DNA of 64,000 nt from Nocardia yamanashiensis NBRC 100130 (GCF_001613325.1 NZ_BDCD01000007.1:124001-188000), one strand, 5' to 3'. Counted from the first letter of the stretch, positions 8,521-18,661 are shown. A program made the numbers and translations. Notes: generated by a model not told the origin, from the letters alone.

Positions 8521-9225
8521 TTACCTGAGGCAGGCCCGGCGCACCGGCAGGCCGCGATCGGCCAGGGCGGCCAGCATGTCCTGACCACGCTTGGCGCCCT
8601 GCGCCGAGGAGGTATTGGCCAGGGCCGGAACATAAGTCGCGGCGCCGACCACCGACTCCGCGACCAGCGACCAGAACCGGCGCGCGCCCAGGCCCGCGCA
8701 GCGACCCAGCGCTTCCTGGATCAGCACCAGGGCGGGTTCGCAGCGGGCGGCGAGCCAGACGTAGAGCGCGGCCTCGCACGGCAGGGCGACCACGCCGGGT
8801 TCGCCGGTGAGCAGGTCGCCGTCGATCACGCGAATCGTGGTGTCCGCCAGGCCGGCCCAATCGATGCCGCCGTCGTTGTCGGTGTGCAGCCAGAGGTTCT
8901 CCAGGCCCGGATCCCAGGCGCGGCCCTCGGAGACGACCATGGCCAGCACCCGGCCGACGACGGCGTGGATGAGCGCGGTGGCGACCACTTCGGCGGCGAT
9001 ATCGGCATTGCTCATCTCGGCGGCGTGCCGCCGGTACATCAACTCGATGCGTCCCTCACGTACGCCGTCGGCCAGCCGCCACCACCGGCGCTTGCCCTGT
9101 TCGGACATGGCCGCGACGGCATACACGCGGGGGTGCTCGGGTTGCAGTGCGCGCAGCCGGGTGCAGGCGCGGGCGAACGAGATCCTGGAATCGCGCGGCG
9201 GGCAAACGGTCACGGGTTCGGGCAC
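8521..9225 (-). CDS. FhuF-like ferric-siderophore reductase, [2Fe-2S] motif apparently lost
   Basis: A 234-residue soluble protein whose gene starts 43 nt from an iron box and is divergent from a siderophore importer. The helical body and the region around ARRFWSLVAESVVGAATYV recall actinobacterial FhuF proteins, which reduce iron from siderophores with a C-terminal CC-x10-C-x2-C cluster. Here the protein ends RRACLR and stops at 8521. Past the stop, 29 nt after the last TGC, an out-of-frame TGC begins CGPG where CGxC would be expected; one extra base would restore x10 spacing. The cluster therefore looks eroded. The family call is an inference from context and weak pattern matching. Confidence 0.45.
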   Translation of the reverse strand: MPEPVTVCPPRDSRISFARACTRLRALQPEHPRVYAVAAMSEQGKRRWWRLADGVREGRIELMYRRHAAEMSNADIAAEVVATALIHAVVGRVLAMVVSEGRAWDPGLENLWLHTDNDGGIDWAGLADTTIRVIDGDLLTGEPGVVALPCEAALYVWLAARCEPALVLIQEALGRCAGLGARRFWSLVAESVVGAATYVPALANTSSAQGAKRGQDMLAALADRGLPVRRACLR

Positions 9226-9267
9226 ACGAACCTCCTCAATCTGTGGCTATCCGGCCGAATCGGTAGA

Positions 9268-9286
9268 TAAGGTTAGGCTTACTTAT
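9268..9286. promoter_or_regulatory. IdeR/DtxR iron box upstream of the FhuF-like gene
   Basis: A 19-nt site containing AAGGTTAGGCTTACTTA matches the DtxR/IdeR consensus at about 15 of 19 positions. It is 43 nt from the FhuF-like start (minus strand) and 143 nt from the importer start, so it most likely controls the minus-strand gene. Confidence 0.7.
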
Positions 9287-9376
9287 CTTTCTGGGCAATG
9301 TGCGAAGAACAACCTGTAGTGATTCGGTGCCGTACCGGCCGGGGGCTCAGTGTGAAGATTTCCGGGCTTCCGGAAG

Positions 9377-9395
9377 CTAGGTTAGGCTTACCAGA
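9377..9395. promoter_or_regulatory. IdeR/DtxR iron box upstream of the siderophore importer
   Basis: The site contains TAGGTTAGGCTTACC, about 15 of 19 matches to the consensus, and ends 33 nt before the first permease gene. It predicts repression of the three-gene importer operon when iron is sufficient. Confidence 0.75.
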
Positions 9396-9428
9396 CCTAT
9401 TGGTTCAGGTCAGGAGTAGTTCGTCGCC

Positions 9429-10466
9429 GTGCCAGCCGCCCTCACCCCCAGACGGCGACGTCTGATCGGACTCCTCGTATTGCTCGTGCTCCTGCTGGCC
9501 GCGGTCGCCGCCAGCATCGCGCTGGGGTCCCGGGCCATCCCGCTGAGCGGCGTGTACGACGCATTGACCTGCCCGGACGGGTGGCCGCTGACCTGTGCGG
9601 CGGACGGATCCACCGCGCAGATCGTGCGTGAATTGCGGCTGCCGCGAACCGGACTGGCGCTGGTGTGCGGGCTCGCGCTCGGCATGGCCGGGGCGCTCAT
9701 CCAGGGGTATACGCGAAACCCGTTGGCGGATGCGGGCCTACTGGGCATCAATGCCGGGGCGGCGTTCCTGGCGGCGCTGAGCATCCATCTGCTCGCGCTC
9801 ACCACGCCCGCGCAATACATCTGGTTCGCGTTCGCGGGCGCACTACTGGCGGGCGTCGCCGTCTTCGGCGTCTCGTCCGTCGGCGGCGGGAAGGCGAGCC
9901 CGCTCAGCCTGGTCCTCGCGGGCGCGGCGATCACCGCGTTCCTGCAGGCCATGACCAATATCGTGGTGCTGCTGGACGGTACCGCGCTCAATACTTACCG
10001 CTATTGGGTGGTCGGCGACGTGGCCGGGCACGACTCCTCGGTCTTCCAGCAGGTCCTGCCGTTCCTGATCATCGGCCTGCTGCTGGCGCTGGCCGCCGGG
10101 CCCGGACTGAACCTGCTGGGCCTCGGCGACGACGTGGCGCGCGGACTCGGCGTGAACATCGCCCGCAATCGCGCCCTGGGCCTGGCCGCCATCGTGCTGC
10201 TGGCCGGGGCCGCCACCGCCGCCGTCGGCCCGATCGCCTTCCTGGGCTTGATCGTTCCCCACCTGGCCCGCGCCTGGACCGGCCCCGACTACCGCTGGCT
10301 GCTCCCCTACTCCGGCTTGGTCGGCGCGATCACCCTGCTGGTCGCCGACACGCTCGGCCGCCTGATCGCCCGCCCCGGAGAACTGCAAGCCGGCGTCACC
10401 CTCGCCGCCATCGGCGCCCCCTTCTTCATCCTGCTGGTCCGCCGCCGGAAGCTGGTGAGCCTGTGA
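9429..10466 (+). CDS. FecCD-family iron-siderophore ABC permease, first subunit
   Basis: A 345-residue polytopic membrane protein with about nine or ten hydrophobic segments. The family blocks are present: RLPRTGLALVCGLALGMAGA and IQGYTRNPLADAGLLGINAG near residues 70-110, and GPIAFLGLIVPHLARAW near 275, the loop that couples to the ATPase. It forms one half of the translocation channel of a BtuCD-type importer. Translation of the next permease starts at GTG 10463, overlapping this stop by 4 nt. An iron box lies immediately upstream. GTG is the start codon. Confidence 0.95.
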   Translation: MPAALTPRRRRLIGLLVLLVLLLAAVAASIALGSRAIPLSGVYDALTCPDGWPLTCAADGSTAQIVRELRLPRTGLALVCGLALGMAGALIQGYTRNPLADAGLLGINAGAAFLAALSIHLLALTTPAQYIWFAFAGALLAGVAVFGVSSVGGGKASPLSLVLAGAAITAFLQAMTNIVVLLDGTALNTYRYWVVGDVAGHDSSVFQQVLPFLIIGLLLALAAGPGLNLLGLGDDVARGLGVNIARNRALGLAAIVLLAGAATAAVGPIAFLGLIVPHLARAWTGPDYRWLLPYSGLVGAITLLVADTLGRLIARPGELQAGVTLAAIGAPFFILLVRRRKLVSL

Positions 10467-11758
10467 GCGATTCGAACACCCGCACCGAGGCCCACGCGCA
10501 AGATCCGCAGGAGAAACGCACCGCGGCCGATGAACCGGACCGCGGCATTCCCGACGCGACGGGCGGATACGAGACCTCCGCCGGGCCACTCTCCCAGACT
10601 CCTGGTGGGCCGGACGGAAACACCGACTCCGGCTCAGCGGACTTGAAATCCGCCACGCTGGCCAACGGCAAAGGCGGGCACAACGCTTCGCTGACCAATC
10701 GACGGGCAGTACGAATCGGCGGGCTTTCCGCCGTGCTGCGGGTGCGGGTGCTGGCGCTCTCGCTCGTCCTCGCGGGGCTGCTCGTGGCGTTGTTCGCGCT
10801 CGATATCGCGATGGGCGACTTCAATATTCCGATCGCGAAGGTGCTGGATGTGCTGGGCGGCGGGGGGACTCGGGCACAGCGGTTCGTGATCATGGATTCG
10901 CGGTTGCCGCGGGCGCTGACCGCCATCGTGGCGGGGGCGGCGCTCGGGCTGGCGGGGGCGGTGGCGCAGTCGATTCTGCATAATCCCCTGGCAAGTCCGG
11001 ACATGCTCGGCATCACGTCCGGAGCCAGCTGCGGGGCGGTGGCGGTGATCGTCGGCGCGGGCGGGGCGGTGACGGGAACGGTTGCGTCGGTGGGTGTTCC
11101 GCTGGCGGCGCTGACCGGCGGGCTGGTGACCGCGGTGCTCATCTATGTGCTCGCGTGGCGTCGGTCGGTGAGCGGCGATAGTGGAGTGATGGGATTCCGG
11201 TTGGTGCTCATCGGCATCGGCGTCAATGCGGCGCTGCTGTCGGTGGTGAGCTGGCTGCTCACCCGGGCCACGCTCACCGATGCGGCGCACGCGCAGCAGT
11301 GGCTGACCGGTTCGCTCAACAATGCCGACTGGTCCACGTTGGTGCCCGCGACGATCGGCCTCGCGGTCGCGCTCCTGGTGATCGCCGGGTCCGCTCGCGC
11401 CTTGGCGGCCATGCGATTCGGCGCCGACACCACCCGCGTGCTCGGCGTACGCATCCAGACCCAGCAGGCGATCCTGCTCGGCGCCGCCGTAACCTGCACC
11501 GCCCTCGCCACCGCCGCCGTCGGCCCGCTCGGCTTCGTCGGCTTGGCCGCCCCGCAGATCGCGCGCCGCCTGCTGCGCACCCCTGGCGAACCGATCCTCG
11601 CCTCCGCCCTCACCGGCGCGATCGCCGTGGTGGGCGCGGATCTGGCCGCCCGCACCGTCTTTCCCGTCGACCTGCCCGTGGGCGTGGTGACCGCCGCGCT
11701 CGGCGGGCCGTTCCTGCTCTATCTGCTCGTTCGCGCCAATCGGAAGGCCACGCTATGA
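10463..11758 (+). CDS. FecCD-family iron-siderophore ABC permease, second subunit with N-terminal extension
   Basis: A 431-residue permease. Residues from about 95 on are a normal FecCD domain, with SRLPRALTAIVAGAALGLAG, NPLASPDMLGITSGAS and GPLGFVGLAAPQIARRL. The first 90 residues are a hydrophilic, probably disordered segment rich in Ser, Thr, Gly, Pro and Glu (for example TEAHAQDPQEKRT), not usual for this family of about 340 residues. The GTG start at 10463 overlaps the previous stop by 4 nt (GTGA), but an internal start nearer residue 80-90 cannot be excluded. It pairs with the first permease to form the channel. Confidence 0.93.
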   Translation: MSDSNTRTEAHAQDPQEKRTAADEPDRGIPDATGGYETSAGPLSQTPGGPDGNTDSGSADLKSATLANGKGGHNASLTNRRAVRIGGLSAVLRVRVLALSLVLAGLLVALFALDIAMGDFNIPIAKVLDVLGGGGTRAQRFVIMDSRLPRALTAIVAGAALGLAGAVAQSILHNPLASPDMLGITSGASCGAVAVIVGAGGAVTGTVASVGVPLAALTGGLVTAVLIYVLAWRRSVSGDSGVMGFRLVLIGIGVNAALLSVVSWLLTRATLTDAAHAQQWLTGSLNNADWSTLVPATIGLAVALLVIAGSARALAAMRFGADTTRVLGVRIQTQQAILLGAAVTCTALATAAVGPLGFVGLAAPQIARRLLRTPGEPILASALTGAIAVVGADLAARTVFPVDLPVGVVTAALGGPFLLYLLVRANRKATL

Positions 11759-12579
11759 CGATCTCCGCGGAGCACCCGGCCGGCATCCACCGCCTCGCCG
11801 CCGAGAACGTCACGCTCGGCTACGGCGACCGCGTCATCGTCGACGGCCTGTCGATCGACATCGAACCCGGCTTGATCACCACCGTCATCGGCCCCAACGG
11901 CTGCGGCAAATCCACCCTGCTGCGTTCCCTCGGCCGCCTGCTGCGCCCCCGCGACGGCCGAATCGTCCTGGACGGCAAGGCGATCAGCACCCTCAAGACC
12001 CGCGACATCGCCCGCATCGTCGGCATGCTCCCCCAAACCCCCGTCGCCCCCGAAGGTCTCACCGTCGCCGACCTCGTCGCCCGCGGCCGCCACCCCCACC
12101 AATCCTGGCTCCGCCAATGGTCTTCCGACGACGAATCCGAAGTCCTGCGCGCCCTCGAACAAACCGGCATCGCCGACCTGGCCGACCGCACCCTCGACGA
12201 ACTCTCCGGCGGCCAGCGCCAGCGCGCCTGGATCTCCATGGCCCTCGCCCAGGGCACCGACATCCTCCTCCTGGACGAGCCCACCACCTACCTCGACCTG
12301 GCCCACTCCCTCGAAGTCCTCGATCTGGTCGACCGCCTGCACGACGACTTCGGCCGCACCGTGGTCATGGTCCTGCACGACCTCAACCTGGCCATCCGCT
12401 ACAGCGACCGCCTCATCGTCATGAACTCCGGCCGCATCGTCGCCCAAGGCACCCCCGCCGACATCATCGACGCCGACCTCCTCCAGGAAGTCTTCAACCT
12501 CAAAGCCGAAGTCCAGGACTGCCCCGTCTCCGGCCGCCCCATGATCGTCCCCATCGGCACCCGCCACGTTCTCCCGTAG
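11755..12579 (+). CDS. FecE-type ABC transporter ATPase for iron-siderophore uptake
   Basis: A 274-residue ATPase with Walker A GPNGCGKST (about residues 49-57), Q-loop LPQT, ABC signature LSGGQRQRAW, Walker B ILLLDEPTTYLD and the H-loop VLHDLN. It powers the importer formed by the two upstream permeases; its ATG overlaps the upstream stop by 4 nt (ATGA). No binding-protein gene lies in the cluster, so the substrate-binding lipoprotein must be encoded elsewhere. The substrate class (ferric siderophore) follows from the family and the iron boxes. Confidence 0.95.
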   Translation: MTISAEHPAGIHRLAAENVTLGYGDRVIVDGLSIDIEPGLITTVIGPNGCGKSTLLRSLGRLLRPRDGRIVLDGKAISTLKTRDIARIVGMLPQTPVAPEGLTVADLVARGRHPHQSWLRQWSSDDESEVLRALEQTGIADLADRTLDELSGGQRQRAWISMALAQGTDILLLDEPTTYLDLAHSLEVLDLVDRLHDDFGRTVVMVLHDLNLAIRYSDRLIVMNSGRIVAQGTPADIIDADLLQEVFNLKAEVQDCPVSGRPMIVPIGTRHVLP

Positions 12580-12696
12580 CGAAACGTCAGGCGGGGCGCG
12601 CGCGGGGTGACGTGACCGCAGAACGAGGGGGTTCGGGGGCGAAGCCCCTGAGAGTCACGCGAGTTGTAACCAATCACACAGTAGCTAACCCCCGGT

Positions 12697-12713
12697 TACG
12701 ACGACCTGTAGTA
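12697..12713. promoter_or_regulatory. Candidate BlaI operator
   Basis: TACGACGACCTGTAGTA is an imperfect dyad (TACGAC against GTAGTA, 5 of 6 pairs) 35 nt upstream of blaI. BlaI/MecI repressors bind TAC/GTA-type dyads and commonly autoregulate. Assignment rests on position and dyad shape only. Confidence 0.45.
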
Positions 12714-12747
12714 CGCATTTCTGTCGGAGTCTCCGTAAGCTTATGGA

Positions 12748-13155
12748 ATGGCAGGTCTTGGTGAACTCGAGAAAGCGGTCATGGACCAGTTGTGGTCGGC
12801 CGACGAACCTCAAACCGTCCGGCAGGTCCATGAAGCCCTCGCTGAGCGTCGCGAACTCGCGTACACCACGGTGATGACCGTTCTGCAGCGACTGGCGAAG
12901 AAGAACCTGGTGGTCCAGCAGCGCGACGACCGCGCACACCGCTACGCACCCGTGCACACCCGCGACGAACTCGTCGCCTCCCTCATGGTGGACGCGCTCC
13001 AGCAAGCCGACGAAGTCGGCAGCCGCCGCGCCGCGCTCGTGCACTTCGTCGAACAGGTGGGAGCCGATGAGGCTGCCGCATTGCGGGACGCACTCGCTAA
13101 GCTCGAAGCCACCGAGGCAGCGCGCAAGAAGTCCGGAGACTCCAAGCAGCCGTAG
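12748..13155 (+). CDS. blaI: BlaI/MecI-family repressor
   Basis: A 135-residue winged-helix repressor. The N-terminal domain (GELEKAVMDQLWSADEPQTVRQV, then YTTVMTVLQRLAKKNLV) is the BlaI DNA-binding fold and the C-terminal helices mediate dimerisation. It sits 37 nt before an M56 peptidase gene, the BlaR-like partner. In M. tuberculosis the same pair (Rv1846c and Rv1845c) responds to beta-lactams and controls blaC and other genes (from memory). No beta-lactamase gene is present in this window, so targets beyond the locus itself are unknown. GTG/ATG alternatives do not change the domain. Confidence 0.93.
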   Translation: MAGLGELEKAVMDQLWSADEPQTVRQVHEALAERRELAYTTVMTVLQRLAKKNLVVQQRDDRAHRYAPVHTRDELVASLMVDALQQADEVGSRRAALVHFVEQVGADEAAALRDALAKLEATEAARKKSGDSKQP

Positions 13156-13191
13156 CCTCGCCCTGGCCGACACAACGCAGTGAGCTGAGGT

Positions 13192-14133
13192 ATGGACGCA
13201 ACAGCGCTGGTATTCGCCGGTCTCGCCTTGCTTTTGGCGGGACCGGTCCCGGCGCTGCTCAGCCGAGCCAAGTGGCCGTACCGCAGTCCGCGGGCGGCGC
13301 TGGTGCTCTGGCAGGCGGTGGCGCTGGCCGCGGTGCTGTCGGCGTTCGGTTCCGGGCTGGCCATCGCGAGCCGGCTGCTGGTGCCCGGCGAGGACGGGCG
13401 GCCCACCACCTCCCCCACCCGTGAGATCGATGCGCTCGGTCTGCCGCTGTGGCTGGCCTATGTCACCGTTTTCGCGCTCACCCTGCTCATCGGCGGGCGG
13501 TTGATCTGGTCTGTCGTGCGCGTGGGCATCCACACCCGTCGCCGCCGCGCCCGCCATCGCATGCTGGTCGACCTGCTCGATCAATCCGGTGTGCACCGCC
13601 AGGCCGCCGATATCCGCGTGCTCGCCGCCACCGAACCCATCGCCTATTGCCTGCCCGGCTTGCGCCAGCGCGTGGTGCTGAGCCAGGGCACCGTCACCAG
13701 CCTGTCCGATGCGGAGCTCACCGCCATCGTCAGCCATGAACGCTCGCATCTGCGCGCGCGGCACGATCTCGTGCTGGAGGCGTTCACCGCCGCCCACGAG
13801 GCGTTCCCGCGGGTGGTGCGGTCGAAGTCGGCGCTGGATTCGGTGAAGCTGCTGATCGAGCTGCTCGCCGACGATTCCGCGGTCAAGGTGACCGGGCCGA
13901 CGCCGCTCGCGCGCGCCCTGGTGGCCTGCTCCAATTCGCCTGCCCCGCAAGGAGCCATGGCTGTCGGCGGACCGACCACGCTGATTCGTATTCAGCGGCT
14001 GGCGGGCCCGATCGGCGATTACAAGATCGCCACGGTCGCCTATCTCGCCTCCGCCGCGATCCTCATCGTGCCCACCATGGCCGTCGCCATTCCCTGGCTG
14101 CAAGAACTGAGCCGATTGCTCAGCCGTGCCTGA
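13192..14133 (+). CDS. M56-family membrane metallopeptidase, BlaR-like
   Basis: A 313-residue membrane protein. Hydrophobic segments at about residues 1-20, 35-60, 82-105 and at the C-terminus flank a cytoplasmic zinc-peptidase domain with the HExxH motif in IVSHERSHLRARHD (about residues 180-193). There is no penicillin-binding sensor domain, unlike staphylococcal BlaR1, but this matches the short mycobacterial form. It is expected to act with BlaI, directly or indirectly inactivating it. It starts 37 nt after blaI. The C-terminus overlaps the proposed GTG start of the helicase gene by 8 nt. Confidence 0.9.
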   Translation: MDATALVFAGLALLLAGPVPALLSRAKWPYRSPRAALVLWQAVALAAVLSAFGSGLAIASRLLVPGEDGRPTTSPTREIDALGLPLWLAYVTVFALTLLIGGRLIWSVVRVGIHTRRRRARHRMLVDLLDQSGVHRQAADIRVLAATEPIAYCLPGLRQRVVLSQGTVTSLSDAELTAIVSHERSHLRARHDLVLEAFTAAHEAFPRVVRSKSALDSVKLLIELLADDSAVKVTGPTPLARALVACSNSPAPQGAMAVGGPTTLIRIQRLAGPIGDYKIATVAYLASAAILIVPTMAVAIPWLQELSRLLSRA

Positions 14134-15949
14134 TCCCCGCGGCCCAGCCCGCGCATCCGCCCCCGGCGGATCGGAATCCACCATGCCTGCCCCCGGCGTG
14201 CCCACCCCCAGCGAGGAATCCACCATCTCCGCATCTGCGCAGTCCGCCGGCCGTTCGACCGTCACCCGCGCGGGCGACCTCCGCTTCGCCGACCTCGGCC
14301 TGCCGCCGGTGCTGGTGCACGCGCTGCGCCGCGACGGCATCGACCGGCCGTTCCCCATCCAGGCCGCCGCGATCCCGGACATCATCGCGGGCCGGGATGT
14401 GCTGGGCCGCGCGGCAACCGGATCGGGCAAGACCCTCGCATTCGGGTTGCCCCTGCTGGTGCGGCTTTTCGGCGCGCCGAGCACCCCGCGCCACCCGCGC
14501 GGGCTGATCCTCGCCCCCACCCGCGAACTCGCGATCCAGATCGAAACCGCCCTCGACGAGCCCGCGCTCTCCCTGGGCCTGCGCCTGGCCACGGCGGTCG
14601 GCGGCCTGCCGATCAAGAAGCAGGAAGAACGCCTGGCCCGCGGCGTGGACATCGTGATCGCCACCCCCGGCCGGCTCACCGACCTGCTCGGCCGGAAAGC
14701 CGTGCGGCTCTCTGCGATTCAGGTCGTCACCGTCGACGAAGCCGACCACATGGCCGAACTCGGCTTCATGCCGCAACTCACCGCCCTGCTGAACAAGGTG
14801 CCCGCGGAATCGCAGAAGCTGCTGTTCTCGGCGACCCTGGACGAGACCATCGACGGTTTGGTGCAGAAGTACCTGCGCGATCCCGTCGAGCACGCGGTGA
14901 GCACGCCGGCTGGTGGAGACGCGAGCACAGGCCGCGCCGGCTCGACCGCTGGCGATACCTCGAACCTGGTCGCTGTCGATGTGGCTGACTCCAGTGCGGG
15001 CGCAGCAACTGGCGCAAGCTCGGTCACCAGCGACTCCGCGAGCACGGCCACCAGCAACACCGCGAACTCGGCCACCGGCGACACCGCGAACTCAGCTGCC
15101 ACTGCCACCGCATCCGCAGGCGCGGCTGGCGCGAATTCCGACGCGACCACATCCGCGGGCGCGGCCAGCGCAAGCACCGTGAATTCGGGCGCGACTACCA
15201 CCGCGTCTGCGGACGCGGCCAGCGAAAGCGGCGCGAATTCGGCTGCGGATCGGCCGGTTTCGGGCGCGACTCCCTCGGCCGTGCCCGATATCTCCCATTA
15301 CGCCCTGCACATCCGTCGCACCGACAAGCGCGCGGTGGTCACCGAAATCGCTGCGCGCCAAGGCCGCACGCTGCTGTTCGTCCGCACCCAGCACGGCGCC
15401 GACAAACTGGCCCGGCGGCTACGCGAGGCCGGCATCGGCGCGGTCGCCCTGCACGGCGGCAAGCTCCAGAACCAGCGCTCGCGCACCCTCGCGGCCTTCG
15501 CCGACGGCACCGCCCCGGTCCTGGTCGCGACCGACGTCGCCGCCCGCGGCCTGCACATCGACGACGTCTCACTGGTCGTGCACGTGGACCCGCCCGAAGA
15601 CCCCAAGGACTACCTGCACCGCACAGGCCGCACCGCCCGCGCCGGGGCATCCGGCACCGTGGTCACCATCGTCACCCCCGACGATCGCGACGCGGCCGAG
15701 CAACTGGCACGCCGAGCGGGCGTCACGGTCACCGTCATCGAAGTTCGGTCCGGTGACCGGCAACTGGCCGAACTCACCGGCGCCCGCCGCCCCTCAGGAC
15801 GCGCGGTCGCAGATCCTGCCGCCGGACCGGCCGCCCAGGCGAAGGAGATCGCCAGGGATCCACGCTGGGCCCCCAAGCGCGCTAAAGGCGAGAGCCGCCC
15901 GCACAACAAGAAGCGCAAACCCGGCGCGGCCAAACGCTCGGCGCGCTGA
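14126..15949 (+). CDS. DEAD-box RNA helicase with long Ala/Ser/Thr-rich interdomain insertion
   Basis: A 607-residue helicase. The Q-motif region precedes Walker A ATGSGKT (97-103), then PTRELA, VDEADHMAELGF (DEAD box, near 202) and SAT in LLFSATLDE complete RecA domain 1. Domain 2 has TLLFVRTQHGADK, ATDVAARGLHID and HRTGRTARAG. Between them (about residues 260-388) is a 125-residue insertion of almost only Ala, Ser, Thr, Gly and Asn with imperfect internal repeats. The tail is basic (KKRKPGAAKRSAR), likely RNA-binding. The role is RNA remodelling. The start could also be ATG 14183, since residues 1-45 are low complexity. Confidence 0.92.
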   Translation: MPDPRGPARASAPGGSESTMPAPGVPTPSEESTISASAQSAGRSTVTRAGDLRFADLGLPPVLVHALRRDGIDRPFPIQAAAIPDIIAGRDVLGRAATGSGKTLAFGLPLLVRLFGAPSTPRHPRGLILAPTRELAIQIETALDEPALSLGLRLATAVGGLPIKKQEERLARGVDIVIATPGRLTDLLGRKAVRLSAIQVVTVDEADHMAELGFMPQLTALLNKVPAESQKLLFSATLDETIDGLVQKYLRDPVEHAVSTPAGGDASTGRAGSTAGDTSNLVAVDVADSSAGAATGASSVTSDSASTATSNTANSATGDTANSAATATASAGAAGANSDATTSAGAASASTVNSGATTTASADAASESGANSAADRPVSGATPSAVPDISHYALHIRRTDKRAVVTEIAARQGRTLLFVRTQHGADKLARRLREAGIGAVALHGGKLQNQRSRTLAAFADGTAPVLVATDVAARGLHIDDVSLVVHVDPPEDPKDYLHRTGRTARAGASGTVVTIVTPDDRDAAEQLARRAGVTVTVIEVRSGDRQLAELTGARRPSGRAVADPAAGPAAQAKEIARDPRWAPKRAKGESRPHNKKRKPGAAKRSAR

Positions 15950-16303
15950 GTCCAGCCCGATAAGGCGACGTCGGCAGACCCGTTCCACGTCGCCCCGTCG
16001 CCACGCCAGGGTCCGGCCCGGCCGGCGGTCGTAATGGCCCGGCGGTCGTAACGGCCCGGCAGTGGTAGCGGCCCGGCAGTGGTAGCGGCCCGGCAGTGGT
16101 AGCGAGCAGACGGTCGCGCGGGCCACCATCGTTGGTCGTCTTCGTCATCGACCGACTTGCCTACCGCCGGTTGCCCAGTGCCGCAGCCGGTTTCACAGGA
16201 CGCGGGCGGGTATCACCAGGCCAACTCGGGGACGCGCGCGGGATTCGGCCGACACGCCGACCGGATCCACGCGCGAATCCGTGGTTGCAATTCTGTGGCT
16301 AAC
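15950..16303. other. Intergenic stretch without a supported gene
   Basis: Apart from a 17-bp tandem repeat at 16019-16103, I see nothing coding here. Short open frames on both strands lack a ribosome-binding site and follow the repeat composition. The two flanking genes converge on it. Confidence 0.6.
16019..16103. repeat. Five-copy 17-bp tandem repeat
   Basis: Units of 17 nt follow one another: 16019-16035 (degenerate), 16036-16052 (GGCCCGGCGGTCGTAAC), then three identical GGCCCGGCAGTGGTAGC units at 16053, 16070 and 16087. It lies between convergent genes, so it may be a minisatellite or variable-number repeat. No coding function is visible. Confidence 0.9.
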
Positions 16304-16744
16304 TCAGGTGAGGTCGGCGTTGCCGTCGATCAGTTTGAGTTGGTACTCGAAACGGTCGATGCGCCAGCCCTTCTCGGTGCGCTGGAAGCCGAGGGCGTAG
16401 CTGCCTACGAACCAGCGGGTCTTGCCTTGGGTGGCGTCGTTCTTCAAGTGCACGGCAATGGCATCCGCGTGCGCCTGGGCGGTGCCGCCGGTGATCTCGA
16501 TCAGGTGGTTTCCGGCCTGGTGGTGCACGGCGTCCAGGGCGCCGAGCCCTTCGGCCCAGTCGTTGGTGATATCGATGCCGGGGCGGGTTCCGACCGGTCC
16601 GCCGAAACCGTTGTCGAAGTAAACCTGCTCGGCGAGCACGCTTTCCGCGAGATCACCCCAGCGCGCCTGATCGCAGTAGACGAAGAGCTTGGTGATCAGA
16701 TCGCCGATGTCGAGCCGGTCGGCGAGTGCCGCAATGTCAGTCAC
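16304..16744 (-). CDS. SnoaL/NTF2-like protein
   Basis: A 146-residue single-domain alpha+beta protein. The helix-strand pattern TDIAALADRLDIGDLITKLFVYCDQARW at the start, an acidic strand, NHLIEITGGTAQAHADA and a final RWFVGSYALGFQRTEKGWRID strand fit the SnoaL-like polyketide-cyclase/NTF2 fold. Such proteins range from enzymes to orphan binding proteins; no catalytic set is clear here. GTG at 16744 gives the usual family N-terminus; the extension upstream is unrelated. The gene is divergent from guaB1. Confidence 0.75.
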   Translation of the reverse strand: MTDIAALADRLDIGDLITKLFVYCDQARWGDLAESVLAEQVYFDNGFGGPVGTRPGIDITNDWAEGLGALDAVHHQAGNHLIEITGGTAQAHADAIAVHLKNDATQGKTRWFVGSYALGFQRTEKGWRIDRFEYQLKLIDGNADLT

Positions 16745-16858
16745 GACGGCGAACCTAGGGCACACCGACACCGCCGACAACCGCAAATACGGCCCGCTAC
16801 CGACCGGCATCCGCACCGCGTCCGGGCCGATGGCTATACTGGACAGCTGCATGTGTGA

Positions 16859-18388
<1,530 letters not shown>

Positions 18389-18402
18389 GCCGCTAGCTCA
18401 GC

Positions 18403-18439
18403 AAAACCCGGCGGGTCCCGCAGCGACCCGCCGGGTTTT
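18403..18439 (+). terminator. Rho-independent terminator of guaB1
   Basis: AAAACCCGGCGGGTC (18403-18417) pairs perfectly with GACCCGCCGGGTTTT (18425-18439) around a 7-nt loop. The A/T ends make it usable in both directions, and the T-tract ends the guaB1 transcript. Confidence 0.9.
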
Positions 18440-18661
18440 CCTACTCCGCCATCCACCTACACCGGCATCGACGGCGTGTCGTTCGAGACCCGGCGGCGAG
18501 CGTGGCGCGTGACGCGCGTCGCGAAATCGGGCGGACCCGTCGTGCGCGACCGCGCGGCCCTTGCCGGTACCATGGGCGCATGCCGGACCGCGACACCGCG
18601 TGTCGCCAGGTCCGGCCGGTGCTTATATATCGCGTCGTTGTCACCCTGCGAAAGGAACCAG

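Noticed and set aside
12636..12648. GGGGC-GAA-GCCCC hairpin after the importer ATPase as a terminator
   Set aside because: The stem is only five pairs and no T-tract follows; left as unassigned.
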